From positions 1-50,541 of the forward strand of contig MNFJ01000174.1 in NCBI GenBank assembly GCA_001918155.1: 50,541 nucleotides of DNA. The letters run 5' to 3'. Source of the DNA: Deltaproteobacteria bacterium 13_1_40CM_4_68_19. Its GTDB lineage: Bacteria > Myxococcota > Myxococcia > Myxococcales > 40CM-4-68-19. Positions 1 to 11,633 of this stretch are shown piece after piece. Positions within the stretch are counted from its first letter, which is position 1; every line of letters starts with the position of its first letter. The notes under the pieces are model-generated. The model made no database searches. It was not told where the DNA came from and saw only the letters and a list, made by a program, of their open reading frames with translations. Position numbers and translations under genes: made by a program.

Positions 1-677
<677 letters not shown>

Positions 678-679
678 CC

Positions 680-1081
680 ATGGCCCTTTCCCTCGAGATC
701 GTTACTCCGGAGCAGCGCGTCCTCACCACGGAATGCGACGAGGTCCGGCTGCCGGGCGTGGAAGGCGGTTTCGGCATCCGGCCGCGGCACACGCCGCTGG
801 TCGCGGCCCTCGCGCCGGGCGAGTTGGTCTACGTGACCGGGGGCAGCGAGCACCGGTACGCGGTGGGCGAAGGTTTCTCCGAAGTGAGCCACGATCGCGT
901 GCGGGTGCTCGTCGAGGAGGCGGTCCGCGCGGAGCAGATCGACAAGGGTCGCGCCGAGTCCGAGCTGAAGGATCTGACTGCGCGCCTTTCCTCGATGCGT
1001 CCGGACGATCCCGCGTACGAGTCGAACCGGGCGCGCGTCGAGCGCGCCGCGGCACGCGCATTCGTCGCCGGACGGGGCTGA
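680..1081 (+). CDS. atpC: F1Fo ATP synthase subunit epsilon
   Basis: Epsilon subunit of F1, part of the central stalk and an inhibitor of ATP hydrolysis. The 133-residue length is normal. The N-terminal beta-sandwich is clear (MALSLEIVTPEQRVLTTECDEVRLPGVEGGFGI, then HTPLVAALAPGEL), followed by the C-terminal helical hairpin (residues about 88-133, Glu/Arg/Ala-rich). ATG at 680 gives the typical epsilon start; an in-frame TTG at 674 overlapping the atpD stop would add only two residues and is less likely. It closes the first atp locus: the next gene is 200 bp away on the opposite strand. Confidence 0.97.
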   Translation: MALSLEIVTPEQRVLTTECDEVRLPGVEGGFGIRPRHTPLVAALAPGELVYVTGGSEHRYAVGEGFSEVSHDRVRVLVEEAVRAEQIDKGRAESELKDLTARLSSMRPDDPAYESNRARVERAAARAFVAGRG

Positions 1082-1241
1082 CCCATTCGTCAGCGTATGG
1101 GCCTTTCCGGCGGCGGTGGACGGCCGAAGCATGACACAGGATGCTCACTCGACCGAGCACGTCTCTCGAACCCCAAGCTTGCCGCCAGGCTCGCCGCGAA
1201 GAACCGTGCAAAGACCCTTCCGCGAGCGATGTTCCCGTGAT

Positions 1242-1270
1242 GGTGCTGCCTCTCGGTTGAGTACAGCACC
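1242..1270. terminator. Inverted repeat between convergent genes
   Basis: GGTGCTG (1242-1248) and CAGCACC (1264-1270) are perfect 7-bp arms around a 15-nt loop. They lie between atpC (+) and the convergent GxxExxY gene (-). There is no T-run, so termination is only a guess. The rest of 1082-1281 shows no gene or other clear signal. Confidence 0.25.
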
Positions 1271-1281
1271 GCTGAGCGAAC

Positions 1282-1665
1282 TCATCCTCGACGCGGCAGC
1301 GTGATCTTCTGGATGCCACGCCGCAGATCCGCGACGTTGAAGTTGATCAGCAGCCCGCGCGGGCACCCGGAGAACCTCAGGTGCGTGAGCAGGCGCGCAC
1401 GGTGCCAGTCCGTGACGGCGTCCACGCTCAGCGCCTCGACGATCAACTCGCCGGCGACCAGCAGATCGATCTGGAGCCCGGTGACGAGAACGAGACCCCG
1501 GTAGCGGATTGGGACCGTCTTGTCCTGTTCGAACGGAATGCTTGCGTTGCGCATCTCCTCGGCCAGCGCGAGCCTGTAGACCGAGTCGAGCAGTCCCGGT
1601 CCGAGGACGCGGTGCACCTCGCTTGCGGCCGCGACCACCGGCCGCGACCAGCGGTCGCGATGCAT
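1282..1665 (-). CDS. GxxExxY family protein with altered nuclease motif
   Basis: A 127-residue protein of the GxxExxY family, a PDDEXK-nuclease-like group of unknown role that is common in environmental bacteria. The family motif appears as G24-L-L-D27-S-V-Y30, with Asp replacing the usual Glu. The nuclease-like core follows: IDLLVAGELIVEAL carries D67 and E77, but the lysine normally found two residues after the Glu (ElK) is Leu79. The C-terminal signature RGLLINFNVADLRRGIQKI is intact. A good ribosome site (GGGGGAAGA) precedes the ATG at 1663-1665. It stands alone, convergent with atpC. Family membership is clear from sequence; loss of nuclease activity is inferred from the missing lysine. 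Confidence 0.85.
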   Translation of the reverse strand: MHRDRWSRPVVAAASEVHRVLGPGLLDSVYRLALAEEMRNASIPFEQDKTVPIRYRGLVLVTGLQIDLLVAGELIVEALSVDAVTDWHRARLLTHLRFSGCPRGLLINFNVADLRRGIQKITLPRRG

Positions 1666-1744
1666 TCTTCCCCCACGCCGGTCCGATTTTGAATCACCAG
1701 CCCGGGCGCGCGCGGGGGTTACGCAACTTCCGGGCCGGCTGGAA

Positions 1745-2467
1745 TCAATCCGCGGCCGGGACGGCGTCGTCCGCCAGCTCGTCGGTGCCGCCGAGCACCT
1801 CGCGGATGAGCGCCGCGACCTGGGCGTCTGGCAGCTCTTCGCTTTCCGGCGCTCTGGGCAGCTCGATGCTGAGGGCCGCCCTGCAGGAGAGCTCTTCCAG
1901 CAGGAACACGGCGCCGTTCCTCAGCTCGACCTTGTCGCGCGCGAGATCGGCGCGAGCGCCGCAGGTGCATACCGGCTCGTCGAGGTCGAGCAGAACGCCC
2001 TCCCCGAAACGCGGCAGCTGGATGTCGACGCGCCGCCCGCACACGGCGCATAGACGCGCAACCGGCGCGATCGGAAGGAGCACGCGCCCGGGGACGTCGA
2101 TGGCATAGAGCGTGTAGTCGCGAAAGCCTTCCGGATCCGGCTCGCCGTCGAGAGCGTACGGGTCGCGCCGGCCCTCGTCGTCCGTCCACACCACTTGCGT
2201 GACCAGGGTCGCCGCTCCGGTCCCGGCCAACAAGGCGCCCGCGCTCGCCGCAGCCGGCATCTCGATGGTTTCCCCATTGAAGCGCTCGAGGCGGACCTCG
2301 GCCGACTCGTCGAGAACGCGCAAGTCGATCAACCCGCGCCAGAGGCGGGACAGATTTGGCAACGGCATCGGGCGCTGCACGTCGTCGGGAACGATCCAGC
2401 GCCGGTGCACGAGGCCGAGGTCGCTGTGGTCGCGCTGCGGGTCGACTCGCTCGCGGGTCACCGGCAT
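1745..2467 (-). CDS. Hypothetical protein with a CxxC...CxC zinc-ribbon-like core
   Basis: Not recognised. The 240-residue product has no signal peptide or membrane segment. A central LCAVCGRR and, about 24 residues later, VCTCGARAD supply four cysteines spaced like a zinc ribbon; between them is DIQLPRFGEGVLLDLDE. The C-terminus is acidic and Ala-rich. The first 35 or so residues are rich in Arg/His/Asp and lack an obvious ribosome site, so the true start could be the internal ATG that begins MPLPNLSRLWRGL. Codon use matches its neighbours. Metal binding is inferred from spacing only. Confidence 0.6.
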   Translation of the reverse strand: MPVTRERVDPQRDHSDLGLVHRRWIVPDDVQRPMPLPNLSRLWRGLIDLRVLDESAEVRLERFNGETIEMPAAASAGALLAGTGAATLVTQVVWTDDEGRRDPYALDGEPDPEGFRDYTLYAIDVPGRVLLPIAPVARLCAVCGRRVDIQLPRFGEGVLLDLDEPVCTCGARADLARDKVELRNGAVFLLEELSCRAALSIELPRAPESEELPDAQVAALIREVLGGTDELADDAVPAAD

Positions 2468-2547
2468 GGAGCCGAGGAGACTAGCACGCGCGAATAGCGA
2501 CGGCGGCCGGCGCGGAGCATACTGGGGCTACCGAAGAGGGTGCCCGG

Positions 2548-3228
2548 ATGTCCGAGCCGAAGACGCGACGCAAGAAAGTGACCCGGAAGGCCCGCCGTCC
2601 CGCGCAGCCGCGCGAGCGCACGGGCGCGGCGCCTCCGCGGGGCGACGGCGGCGGAGACTGGAGCGAGCTCGCCGACCGGGCGGCGAAGAAGGTGCGCGAG
2701 TTCGCCGACAAGGCGAAGCCCGCGGCCGAGAAGATGGCCGTCGACGTGACGGAGGGCCTGGACGAGGCGTTCAGCAAAGTATCGCAGCAGGCCCGCGATC
2801 TGATGGCGAAGGGACAGCATACCCGCGTCCGGATCAAATTCCGCGGTAAACAGATCGCGGAGCTGCCCATCGCCGCGGTCGCCGCGGCCGAGGTCGCGAC
2901 CTTCTGGTGGTTCGGGCCCCTGCGCGTGGTCCTCGCGCACGTCGTGGGCAAGGCGATCCTCGACGTCGAATTCGTGTCGAACGCGGACCACCACGTCGCC
3001 CAAGGTCGCAAGCTCCTGGGGGACGGTGAGCTGGAGAAGGCGATCGCGGAGTTCGACAAGGCGCTGTCGATGGACCGACGCCACGCCGGCGCGCTGCTCG
3101 GAAAGGGGATCGCGCTCAAGCTGAAGGTAGACAAGGCCGCCGCGCGGGAGTGCTTCCAGGCGGCGGAGGACGCCGACCCGCGCGGCGACGCGGGGCGGGA
3201 AGCGCGCCGGCACCTCGACAATCTGTAA
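2548..3228 (+). CDS. DUF4342-like plus TPR protein
   Basis: A 226-residue protein in three parts. Residues 1-35 are Lys/Arg/Pro-rich and probably disordered. Residues about 40-90 form an Ala/Lys/Glu-rich amphipathic helix (DRAAKKVREFADKAKPAAEKM). Residues about 90-150 (TRVRIKFRGKQIAELPIAAVAAAEV... ILDVEFV) resemble DUF4342, a short beta-hairpin followed by a hydrophobic helical pair. The C-terminus has one to two tetratricopeptide-like helix pairs (GDGELEKAIAEFDKALSMDRRHAGALLGKGIAL). No function is known; the TPR part suggests protein binding. It starts 80 bp after the divergent hypothetical gene, so the two may share a promoter region. Confidence 0.7.
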   Translation: MSEPKTRRKKVTRKARRPAQPRERTGAAPPRGDGGGDWSELADRAAKKVREFADKAKPAAEKMAVDVTEGLDEAFSKVSQQARDLMAKGQHTRVRIKFRGKQIAELPIAAVAAAEVATFWWFGPLRVVLAHVVGKAILDVEFVSNADHHVAQGRKLLGDGELEKAIAEFDKALSMDRRHAGALLGKGIALKLKVDKAAARECFQAAEDADPRGDAGREARRHLDNL

Positions 3229-3232
3229 GGGC

Positions 3233-3406
3233 CTACTTGTTCAGCCACTGATCGACCCCGCCATGGCTCGAGCAAGCGCCGGAGTGGTGCGCGGAGTAGG
3301 AGATCGTCCCGTCATTGCAGGTGACCTCCGCCTTCGCCGAGGACTTCGCGGCTGCCGGGAGCGCCAGCGCCGCCGCCGCGAGGAGCGAGATTCCGATGTT
3401 CCGCAT
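3233..3406 (-). CDS. Small secreted DUF3761-like protein
   Basis: A 57-residue protein: a signal peptide (MRNIGISLLAAAALALPAAA, likely cut after AAA) and a short mature part with CNDGTISYSAHHSGACSSHG followed by GVDQWL. That pattern (two Cys, DGT, H, SHGGV, W) fits the small DUF3761 group of exported proteins; the cysteines probably pair in the periplasm. GGAGG four bases upstream of ATG 3404-3406 decides the start and rules out longer versions of the frame. It is convergent with the DUF4342 gene, 4 bp apart. Function is unknown. Confidence 0.75.
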   Translation of the reverse strand: MRNIGISLLAAAALALPAAAKSSAKAEVTCNDGTISYSAHHSGACSSHGGVDQWLNK

Positions 3407-3576
3407 GAGGCCTCCGACCACCAAGCTGGGCAGCGATCCGCCCGAAGTCGCGCGCCGGGCGGGCGCCTTCCTGGTCGAGGATCCGACGGGAATCGGGCTG
3501 CTTTTCCGCCCGAGTTTCCGATGGCCGGGAGCCTGCAAAACGAGTAGAACACCCCCTCCTTTCCAGAGGCGGAAGA

Positions 3577-6258
<2,682 letters not shown>

Positions 6259-6366
6259 GCGGCCGGGCCCAGGCTCTACGGGTATCTCCGAAAGACCTAC
6301 CCCGCAGCACCCGCGCGCACGATTCCCACGTTGCGACGGGTGGCGCACGGTGGTACCGCATTCCTG

Positions 6367-7227
6367 GTGACGCGAAAGATCTTCCTCGCGACGATTGCGG
6401 TGATGCTCGCCGCCTGCGGACGGCCCGCGGCCCGCCTGCAACATGCGCGGGACCTCGCTCTGGCCGGCCACCACAAGACGGCGTTGTTGGAGGCGCGCGC
6501 CATCCTGCTCACGCTGCGCGATGAGCAGGGCGAGAAGGTGGACGCCGTCCGCCGTGGAACGCTGAAGCTCGCCGGCGATCTCTGCGCCGTCTATCTCGAC
6601 GATCCTCGCTGCGCGGCAGCGGAGTACCGCGAGCTGGTGAAGCGGTATCCCACGGCCTCGGAGGCGTTCGAAGCGCGCGAAAGGCTCGGCGACCTCGACA
6701 TGCGCATCGGCGACGTGAAAGGCGCCATCGAGGCCTGGCGTGACCAGGTCGCCACCGCGCCAGGACGCCCCGGCGCCGACATGGCGCAACTCAAGATCTC
6801 GCGGGCGCTTCTCGATCAGGGCCAGTTCCACGACGCCCGCGCCGCGGCCTCCGAGCTCCAGCGCCGCTGGCCCAAGTCCCCTCTCGCGGCCGCCGCCGCG
6901 CTGCTCTCCGCCTCCAGCTATCACCTCTCCGGACGACACGCCGACGCGATCGCGGCGTACGATGCGGTCGAGCGCAAGTACCACGGCACGCAGAAGGGTG
7001 CCGAGGCGCTGTTCGAGAAGGGGAACTGCCTCGCCGAGATCGGCAACGACGACGCGGCGGTCAAGGCATATACCGCCGCGCTTCCCCACCACGACTCTCC
7101 CGATGCCGTGCAGTTCTCGCTCGAGCGCGCCGAGCGGCGTCTACAGCGCGGAAGCCCGGTGAACCCGCGCAACACGGCCGCGGTCTGGGACCGCGGGTAC
7201 GCGCAGCGGCGCGCTTCCGCGCAGTAG
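6367..7227 (+). CDS. TPR-repeat lipoprotein
   Basis: A 286-residue predicted lipoprotein. GTG at 6367 gives [17 protein letters not shown], a standard lipoprotein signal with lipobox LAAC and Cys17 as the lipidated residue; a TTG at 6331 would bury this signal. The mature part is a run of TPR-like helix pairs: [80 protein letters not shown] and [19 protein letters not shown]. The spacing resembles BamD/YbgF-type outer-membrane TPR proteins, but it is longer than YbgF and there is no pal/tol gene beside it, so the specific role is open. Confidence 0.8.
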   Translation: MTRKIFLATIAVMLAACGRPAARLQHARDLALAGHHKTALLEARAILLTLRDEQGEKVDAVRRGTLKLAGDLCAVYLDDPRCAAAEYRELVKRYPTASEAFEARERLGDLDMRIGDVKGAIEAWRDQVATAPGRPGADMAQLKISRALLDQGQFHDARAAASELQRRWPKSPLAAAAALLSASSYHLSGRHADAIAAYDAVERKYHGTQKGAEALFEKGNCLAEIGNDDAAVKAYTAALPHHDSPDAVQFSLERAERRLQRGSPVNPRNTAAVWDRGYAQRRASAQ

Positions 7228-7303
7228 GCCGGCCCGTACAGTTGGCAGGACCGCTTCCCGTTGCTCTTTACCGTCGCGGGCAGCGGCGCTAAACCGTGCC
7301 GCC

Positions 7304-8596
7304 ATGTCGTCCCTGAAGACCGACCGATCCCGGCGAGAGCTGGCGCGCGCGAAGACGCTGTTCCCCGGCGGCGTGAATTCTCCCGTGCGCGCGTTCCGCG
7401 GGGTCATCGGCGACCCGCCGTTCATCGCCCGCGGCGAGAAGGCGCGGCTCTACGACGAAGACGGCAACGGGTACATCGACTACGTGCTCTCCTGGGGCCC
7501 GCTGCTAGCCGGGCACGCCCATCCGGCCATCCTCAAAGCGATCGGGGAGGCGGCGGCGCTGGGAACGAGCTTCGGCGCCCCCACGGCCCGGGAGAGCGTG
7601 CTGGCCGAGAAGGTCCGCGCGCTGGTCCCCTCGATGCGCAAGCTGCGCTTCGTCAATTCAGGCACCGAGGCGACGCAATCCGCGCTGCGCGTCGCACGGG
7701 GATTCACGGGCCGCGAGCGCGTCGTCAAGTTCGAGGGCTGTTTCCACGGCGCGACGGATGCGCTGCTCGTTCGCGCCGGCTCCGGCGTGGAGACGCTGGG
7801 CCTGCCGGATTCGCCCGGAGTGCCGGGAGCGCTGGCCGCGCTCACCACCGTTCTGCCGTACAACGACGCGGTCGCGGTCCGTGAATATTTCCGCGGGCCC
7901 CAGGGCCGGGACACCGCCGCGGCCATCGTCGAGCCGGTGGTGGGGAACATGGGCGTCCTCGTCCCGCGGCCCGGGTTTCTCGAGGCGGTACAGGAAGAGA
8001 CGTGCAAAGCCGGAGCCCTGTTCATCTGCGACGAGGTGATGACGGGGTTTCGAGTCGCCCGCGGCGGCGCCCAGGAGCGGTTCGGGCTGGAGCCGGATCT
8101 CACCTGCCTCGGCAAGGTGATCGGGGGCGGGTTGCCGGTGGGCGCCTATGGCGGACGCGAAGATGTGATGAGCCAGGTGGCGCCGGAGGGTCCCATCTAC
8201 CAGGCCGGTACGCTCTCCGGGAACCCGCTGGCGATGGCCGGCGGCATCGCCATGCTCGACCTGGTCGCGCAGCCGGGCTTCACCGAGACTGTCGAGCGCC
8301 GAACAGAGGAACTGTGCGGACGGCTGCGCGAGGAGTTGAAGCGAGCCGGTGTCGCCGCCCAGGTGAACCAGATCGGGTCGATGTGGACCTGCTTCTTCGC
8401 CCGGGATGAAGTGTACGACTACCCGACCGCCAAGAAGGCGGATACCGGCCGTTTCGCCCGGGTGCACCGGGGGTTGCTCGAACGCGGCGTTTACCTCCCG
8501 CCCTCGCAGTTCGAGGCGGCGTTCCTCTCCAGCGAGCACGGCGCGCAGGAGATCGAGGCGACCGTGACTGCGTTCCGGGCGGCGATCGCCGCCTAG
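7304..8596 (+). CDS. hemL: Glutamate-1-semialdehyde 2,1-aminomutase
   Basis: Pyridoxal-phosphate enzyme that moves the amino group of glutamate-1-semialdehyde to give 5-aminolevulinate, the first committed tetrapyrrole precursor (C5 pathway). The full-length 430 residues carry the family N-terminus ([17 protein letters not shown]), the cofactor-ring Asp in [10 protein letters not shown] (D243) and the Schiff-base lysine K271 in [30 protein letters not shown] near residue 305 is the conserved dimer/phosphate segment. The start [16 protein letters not shown] is natural for the family. No other heme gene is adjacent. Confidence 0.97.
   Translation: MSSLKTDRSRRELARAKTLFPGGVNSPVRAFRGVIGDPPFIARGEKARLYDEDGNGYIDYVLSWGPLLAGHAHPAILKAIGEAAALGTSFGAPTARESVLAEKVRALVPSMRKLRFVNSGTEATQSALRVARGFTGRERVVKFEGCFHGATDALLVRAGSGVETLGLPDSPGVPGALAALTTVLPYNDAVAVREYFRGPQGRDTAAAIVEPVVGNMGVLVPRPGFLEAVQEETCKAGALFICDEVMTGFRVARGGAQERFGLEPDLTCLGKVIGGGLPVGAYGGREDVMSQVAPEGPIYQAGTLSGNPLAMAGGIAMLDLVAQPGFTETVERRTEELCGRLREELKRAGVAAQVNQIGSMWTCFFARDEVYDYPTAKKADTGRFARVHRGLLERGVYLPPSQFEAAFLSSEHGAQEIEATVTAFRAAIAA
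8578..8593. terminator. GC palindrome at the end of hemL
   Basis: GGCGGCGATCGCCGCC is a perfect 16-bp palindrome covering the last hemL codons up to the stop. It could fold into a terminator stem between hemL and the convergent gene at 8623, but it has no loop of usual size and no T-run, so it may simply reflect codon choice in the Ala-rich C-terminus. Confidence 0.25.
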
Positions 8597-8622
8597 CGCA
8601 CGGCACGGTGGGGCGAGTCGTC

Positions 8623-9051
8623 CTACGAAGCCAGATCGCCGATGGTGCAGAGCAGCGCGGCCACCCAGGAGAGGCCGAGCATCGCCTTCGCGAATTTCGG
8701 TCGGACCGGGGCGATCGGTGGCGCGTTCTGCGCGGCCCGCGCGATCCCCACGAAGGCGAGGGCCGCGGAGGTGAGGAAGAGGAGTGCTCCGAGTTTTCCG
8801 TAAGCGTCCCGGTGCGCGAACCAGCGGGCGGGAAGGTCGAGGACGAGATACGCGGAAAAGAGGTATGCCAACGGAAGTCCGCAGAGGAGCAAGAGGTCCG
8901 CGACGCTGCCGACCAGCAGGGAAACCGTCCCCTTGACCGCTCTCGCGATCTGCCAGAGGGCTTTCAGGCGCTCGGCGCGAAGGCTGGCGCGGTGCGCCTG
9001 ACGCGAGCTTCCGAGCAGGGTGCTGGACGGCCGGAGCACGAGCGCGAGCAT
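8623..9051 (-). CDS. Small hypothetical membrane protein
   Basis: Not recognised. The 142-residue product has about three hydrophobic segments: VSLLVGSVADLLLLCGLPLA, LGALLFLTSAALAFVGIA and AMLGLSWVAALLCTIGDLA, separated by short Arg/Lys-containing loops, with a basic N-terminus (SSRQAHRASLRAERLKAL). It lies between hemL and the Fo operon, is convergent with hemL and divergent from atpZ by 32 bp. No catalytic motif is seen. The coding call rests on the clean transmembrane pattern. Confidence 0.6.
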   Translation of the reverse strand: MLALVLRPSSTLLGSSRQAHRASLRAERLKALWQIARAVKGTVSLLVGSVADLLLLCGLPLAYLFSAYLVLDLPARWFAHRDAYGKLGALLFLTSAALAFVGIARAAQNAPPIAPVRPKFAKAMLGLSWVAALLCTIGDLAS

Positions 9052-9083
9052 AACATGCGCGGTTTGACTGTCACTTCGCGCGC

Positions 9084-9377
9084 ATGCTACACGGCCCTGC
9101 CTTTGCGGGTGGGCAAGTGGGCGGCAACGACCAAGGCGACCGTCGGGAGGGGATCGGTGAGGGGATCGCCTCCTCTTATCGGAAGGCGGGACCCTACATC
9201 GACGCCAGCTGGCAACTCGCCGGGGCCGTCGGCGCCGGCACTCTGGCGGGTTGGTGGCTCGACAAGAAGCTCGGCACCGGCCCCTGGCTGCTCGTCGTTG
9301 GCGCGCTCTTCGGGATCGGGCTCGGGTTCTACCTCTTCTTCAAGATCTTGATGCACATCGACAAGGCACGGAAGTGA
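9084..9377 (+). CDS. atpZ: AtpZ-type F1Fo accessory membrane protein
   Basis: Small membrane protein (97 residues from ATG 9084) of the ATPase_gene1/AtpZ family, associated with Fo and proposed to help AtpI in Mg2+/Ca2+ supply or c-ring assembly. Family signature: [20 protein letters not shown] followed by [24 protein letters not shown], giving two transmembrane helices. The N-terminus is poorly conserved, and GTG at 9117 is an alternative start. It opens the second ATP synthase locus and its stop overlaps the next start (GTGA at 9374). Confidence 0.85.
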   Translation: MLHGPAFAGGQVGGNDQGDRREGIGEGIASSYRKAGPYIDASWQLAGAVGAGTLAGWWLDKKLGTGPWLLVVGALFGIGLGFYLFFKILMHIDKARK

Positions 9378-9760
9378 CGGAGACCCCGAGCAAGGCGGCG
9401 CCGTTCGCGATCGCCAGCGCGGCGATATGCGCTCTCGGCATCGGCATCTCGCTGCTGTTGCCGGAGCCCGGCCGCGGGCCGGCGGTCTATGGCGCTGCAT
9501 CGGCCGCGCTGGGCGCTCTCTGCGCGTTCTCCGCACTGGCCCGTGGCGTGACGAAAGGTTCTACCGGTGTATTGACCGGATTTTCCATCGGATTTCTCTG
9601 CCGCGCCGCCTTGGTCGCCGCCGGTCTCTTCGCGTCCGGCGCCCGCGGCAATCTGGCGCTGGTCTACGTCGGCGCGTTCTTTACGCTCTACGCTGCGACG
9701 CAGGTGATCGAAGTGCTGTTCGTGCACGCAAGCTCGCGACCGCAGGGAGCGACCCCATGA
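9374..9760 (+). CDS. atpI: AtpI-like ATP synthase accessory protein
   Basis: 128-residue four-helix membrane protein. The start is GTG 9374, overlapping the atpZ stop, giving [22 protein letters not shown]. Hydrophobic segments are about 10-30, 36-55, 66-88 and 95-112. Sequence conservation is low, as usual for AtpI; the assignment rests on position between atpZ and atpB, size and topology. AtpI is thought to help assemble the c-ring. The gene overlaps atpB by ATGA (9757-9760), a sign of translational coupling. Confidence 0.7.
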   Translation: MTETPSKAAPFAIASAAICALGIGISLLLPEPGRGPAVYGAASAALGALCAFSALARGVTKGSTGVLTGFSIGFLCRAALVAAGLFASGARGNLALVYVGAFFTLYAATQVIEVLFVHASSRPQGATP

Positions 9761-10713
9761 TCGTCCTCCTCGCCGCACTGCTGCTGGCGCAGGCAGAGAC
9801 CGGGCAAGAGCGCAAGGAATTGCCGGTGCCCGATACGGCGCATCCCGCGGTGAACGAGCATGGGGCCACCCTCGGCCACCAGGAGGCGGCCGCGGAGCGG
9901 AAGGGCGAGCACGAAAAGGGCGTTGAGGAGCACGAGGCCGGGATCGCCGAGCACATCTTCGAGCACGTCGAGGACGAAGTGGTGGTCCCGCTCGGGTTCT
10001 GGGCCGGTCACCGATACATCCGTCTGGACATCACCAAGCACGTCATCAACATGTGGATCGCTGCCGGCATCCTGCTGATCGTCGTGGGGCTTGGCGCTCG
10101 CAAGCGCGCGGTGGTCCCCAGGGGTGGGTACAACCTGCTGGAGACGTTCGTGATCTTCATCCGGGACGAGATCTCGGTAAAGAACATCGGCCACCACGCG
10201 AACCTCTACACCGGGTATCTTTGCTCGGCGTTCTTCTTCATCCTGTTCATGAACCTGTGCGGCCTGCTTCCCATCCCGGCTTACCACGGGTTCCCGGGGA
10301 TCTCGACGGCCACCGGCAACGTCTCCGTCACCGTGGTCCTGGCGCTGTTCACCTTCGTGCTCACGCAAGTCGCGGGCATGCGCGCGCAAGGCGTGGTCGG
10401 GTATTGGACGCACCTCGTCCCCTCGGGCGTGCCCGCAGCGCTCTGGCCCCTGATGTTCGTGATCGAGTTCTTCGGCCTGTTCACCAAGCCGTTCGCCCTG
10501 ACGGTCCGCCTCTTCGCCAACATGGTGGCGGGGCACATCGTCATCTTCTTCCTCATCGCGCTGACGCTGTTCATCTCCGTGTACGTGGCCCCGGTGTCGG
10601 TGGCATTCGCGCTGGGCATCTTCATGCTGGAGCTGTTCGTCGCGCTGGTGCAGGCGTACGTGTTCACGATGCTGTCGGCGCTGTTCATCGGGATGACGCA
10701 GCACGCACACTGA
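9757..10713 (+). CDS. atpB: F1Fo ATP synthase subunit a with His/Glu-rich N-terminal extension
   Basis: Subunit a forms the proton half-channels of Fo. The 318-residue protein has the family core: membrane segments from about residue 97, [11 protein letters not shown] near the middle, and the essential arginine R251 in [15 protein letters not shown]. The last helix contains [16 protein letters not shown]. The first 95 residues are unusual: a hydrophobic start ([13 protein letters not shown]) like a signal peptide, then a stretch rich in His and Glu ([20 protein letters not shown]). ATG 9757 overlaps the previous stop, so this extension is inside the operon's natural start and not an annotation artefact. 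The extension is inferred to lie in the periplasm. Confidence 0.95.
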   Translation: MIVLLAALLLAQAETGQERKELPVPDTAHPAVNEHGATLGHQEAAAERKGEHEKGVEEHEAGIAEHIFEHVEDEVVVPLGFWAGHRYIRLDITKHVINMWIAAGILLIVVGLGARKRAVVPRGGYNLLETFVIFIRDEISVKNIGHHANLYTGYLCSAFFFILFMNLCGLLPIPAYHGFPGISTATGNVSVTVVLALFTFVLTQVAGMRAQGVVGYWTHLVPSGVPAALWPLMFVIEFFGLFTKPFALTVRLFANMVAGHIVIFFLIALTLFISVYVAPVSVAFALGIFMLELFVALVQAYVFTMLSALFIGMTQHAH

Positions 10714-10731
10714 TTTCGCCTGTGGGCGAAA
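10714..10731 (+). promoter_or_regulatory. Intercistronic hairpin between atpB and atpE
   Basis: TTTCGCC (10714-10720), loop TGTG, GGCGAAA (10725-10731): a perfect 7-bp stem starting at the base after the atpB stop. No T-run follows and transcription must continue to atpE, so a role in mRNA processing, stability or raising atpE output (10-ring c subunit needs more copies) is more likely than full termination. The remainder of the 118-bp gap has no gene. Confidence 0.5.
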
Positions 10732-10819
10732 ACGCGGGCTGGGCTTCTGGCGGCCTCGGGTCCATACCCCGCGACAACATGCCACTCTCCGCCGCCGGAG
10801 CCAGGGCATCGAGGAAGTG

Positions 10820-10824
10820 GGAGG
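10820..10824 (+). promoter_or_regulatory. Ribosome binding site of atpE
   Basis: GGAGG lies seven bases before ATG 10832 and decides that start over the in-frame GTG at 10817, which has no such site. Confidence 0.75.
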
Positions 10825-10831
10825 ATCTGAC

Positions 10832-11062
10832 ATGAACCAGTTCTCGCTCGGGTACTTCGCCGCGGGCCTCGGCGCGGGCCTCGCGGTGCTCGGCGCCGGT
10901 TTCGGCATCGGCCGGCTCGCCGCGGCAGCCATGGAGGGGACCGCCCGGCAGCCGTCCGCCGGCGGCGACATCCGCACCTCGATGATCATCGCGGCGGCGC
11001 TGATCGAAGGCGTCACCTTGTTCGCGGAGGTCGTCTGCATCATCCTCGCAGTGAAGGTATAG
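10832..11062 (+). CDS. atpE: F1Fo ATP synthase subunit c
   Basis: 76-residue proteolipid whose oligomer is the rotating ring of Fo. Two glycine/alanine-rich membrane helices: LGYFAAGLGAGLAVLGAGFG and MIIAAALIEGVTLFAEVVCI. The polar loop (ARQPSAGGD) is typical. The ion-carrying carboxylate is E59 (ALIEG). The residue after it is Gly and no Ser/Thr follows directly, so the usual sodium-binding set is not apparent and proton coupling is more likely (inference). It is flanked on both sides by hairpins, and has the best ribosome site of the operon, consistent with higher expression. Confidence 0.96.
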   Translation: MNQFSLGYFAAGLGAGLAVLGAGFGIGRLAAAAMEGTARQPSAGGDIRTSMIIAAALIEGVTLFAEVVCIILAVKV

Positions 11063-11073
11063 AGCACCCGGGT

Positions 11074-11097
11074 GGGGGCCTGTGATACAAGGCCCCC
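11074..11097 (+). promoter_or_regulatory. Intercistronic hairpin between atpE and atpF
   Basis: GGGGGCCT (11074-11081), 8-nt loop, AGGCCCCC (11090-11097): a perfect, very GC-rich 8-bp stem, 11 bases after the atpE stop and just before the atpF ribosome site. Lacking a T-run, it may partly terminate or protect the 3' end of an atpE-rich mRNA. Confidence 0.5.
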
Positions 11098-11116
11098 GCT
11101 CCACGGAGGAGTTCCG

Positions 11117-11629
11117 ATGGTCGTCGCAGCGGGCCTCACCGACGTCAACTTCGCCCTCAGCTTCTGGACGGCGCTCACGTTCCTCATCCTGATCGTGGTG
11201 CTGGGCAAGTTCGCCTGGGGCCCGATCCTCCAGATGCTGGAGACGCGGGAGCGGACCATCGCCGACGCGATCGAGTCGGCGAAGAAGGAGCGGGCAGCCG
11301 CGGAGGCCGCTTCCGCGGAGATGAGGGCGGCGCTGGAGAGGGCGCGCGCGGAATCGGCGGAGCTGATCCGCAGGAACCAGCAGGAGGTCGCCGCCGCGAA
11401 GGCGGACCTGATGGCGCAGGCGAAGAAGGAGAGCGAAGATCTGCTGCAGTCGGCGCGCAAGACCATCGCCGAGGAGAAGCGGCAGGCCCTCGCCGAGCTG
11501 CGCTCGCAAACCGTCGACCTCGCCATCGAAGCCGCGAGCCGGCTGGTGCAGATGAACCTGGACGAAACGAAGCAGAAGCAGCTGGTCGAGGAGTTTCTCT
11601 CCCAGCTTCCGAAGGAAACCAGGGTCTAG
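11117..11629 (+). CDS. atpF: F1Fo ATP synthase subunit b
   Basis: Peripheral stalk subunit, 170 residues. A single N-terminal membrane helix (FWTALTFLILIVVLGKFAWG) is followed by the diagnostic PILQMLETRERTIADAI and a long Ala/Glu/Lys/Arg coiled coil (about 40-150). GGAGGAG before ATG 11117 sets the start; the frame is open further upstream, but that would run into the hairpin. No atpH follows. The operon ends here and the next gene is on the other strand 4 bp away, so delta, alpha, gamma, beta and epsilon are encoded at the other locus. Confidence 0.95.
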   Translation: MVVAAGLTDVNFALSFWTALTFLILIVVLGKFAWGPILQMLETRERTIADAIESAKKERAAAEAASAEMRAALERARAESAELIRRNQQEVAAAKADLMAQAKKESEDLLQSARKTIAEEKRQALAELRSQTVDLAIEAASRLVQMNLDETKQKQLVEEFLSQLPKETRV

Positions 11630-11633
11630 GCGC

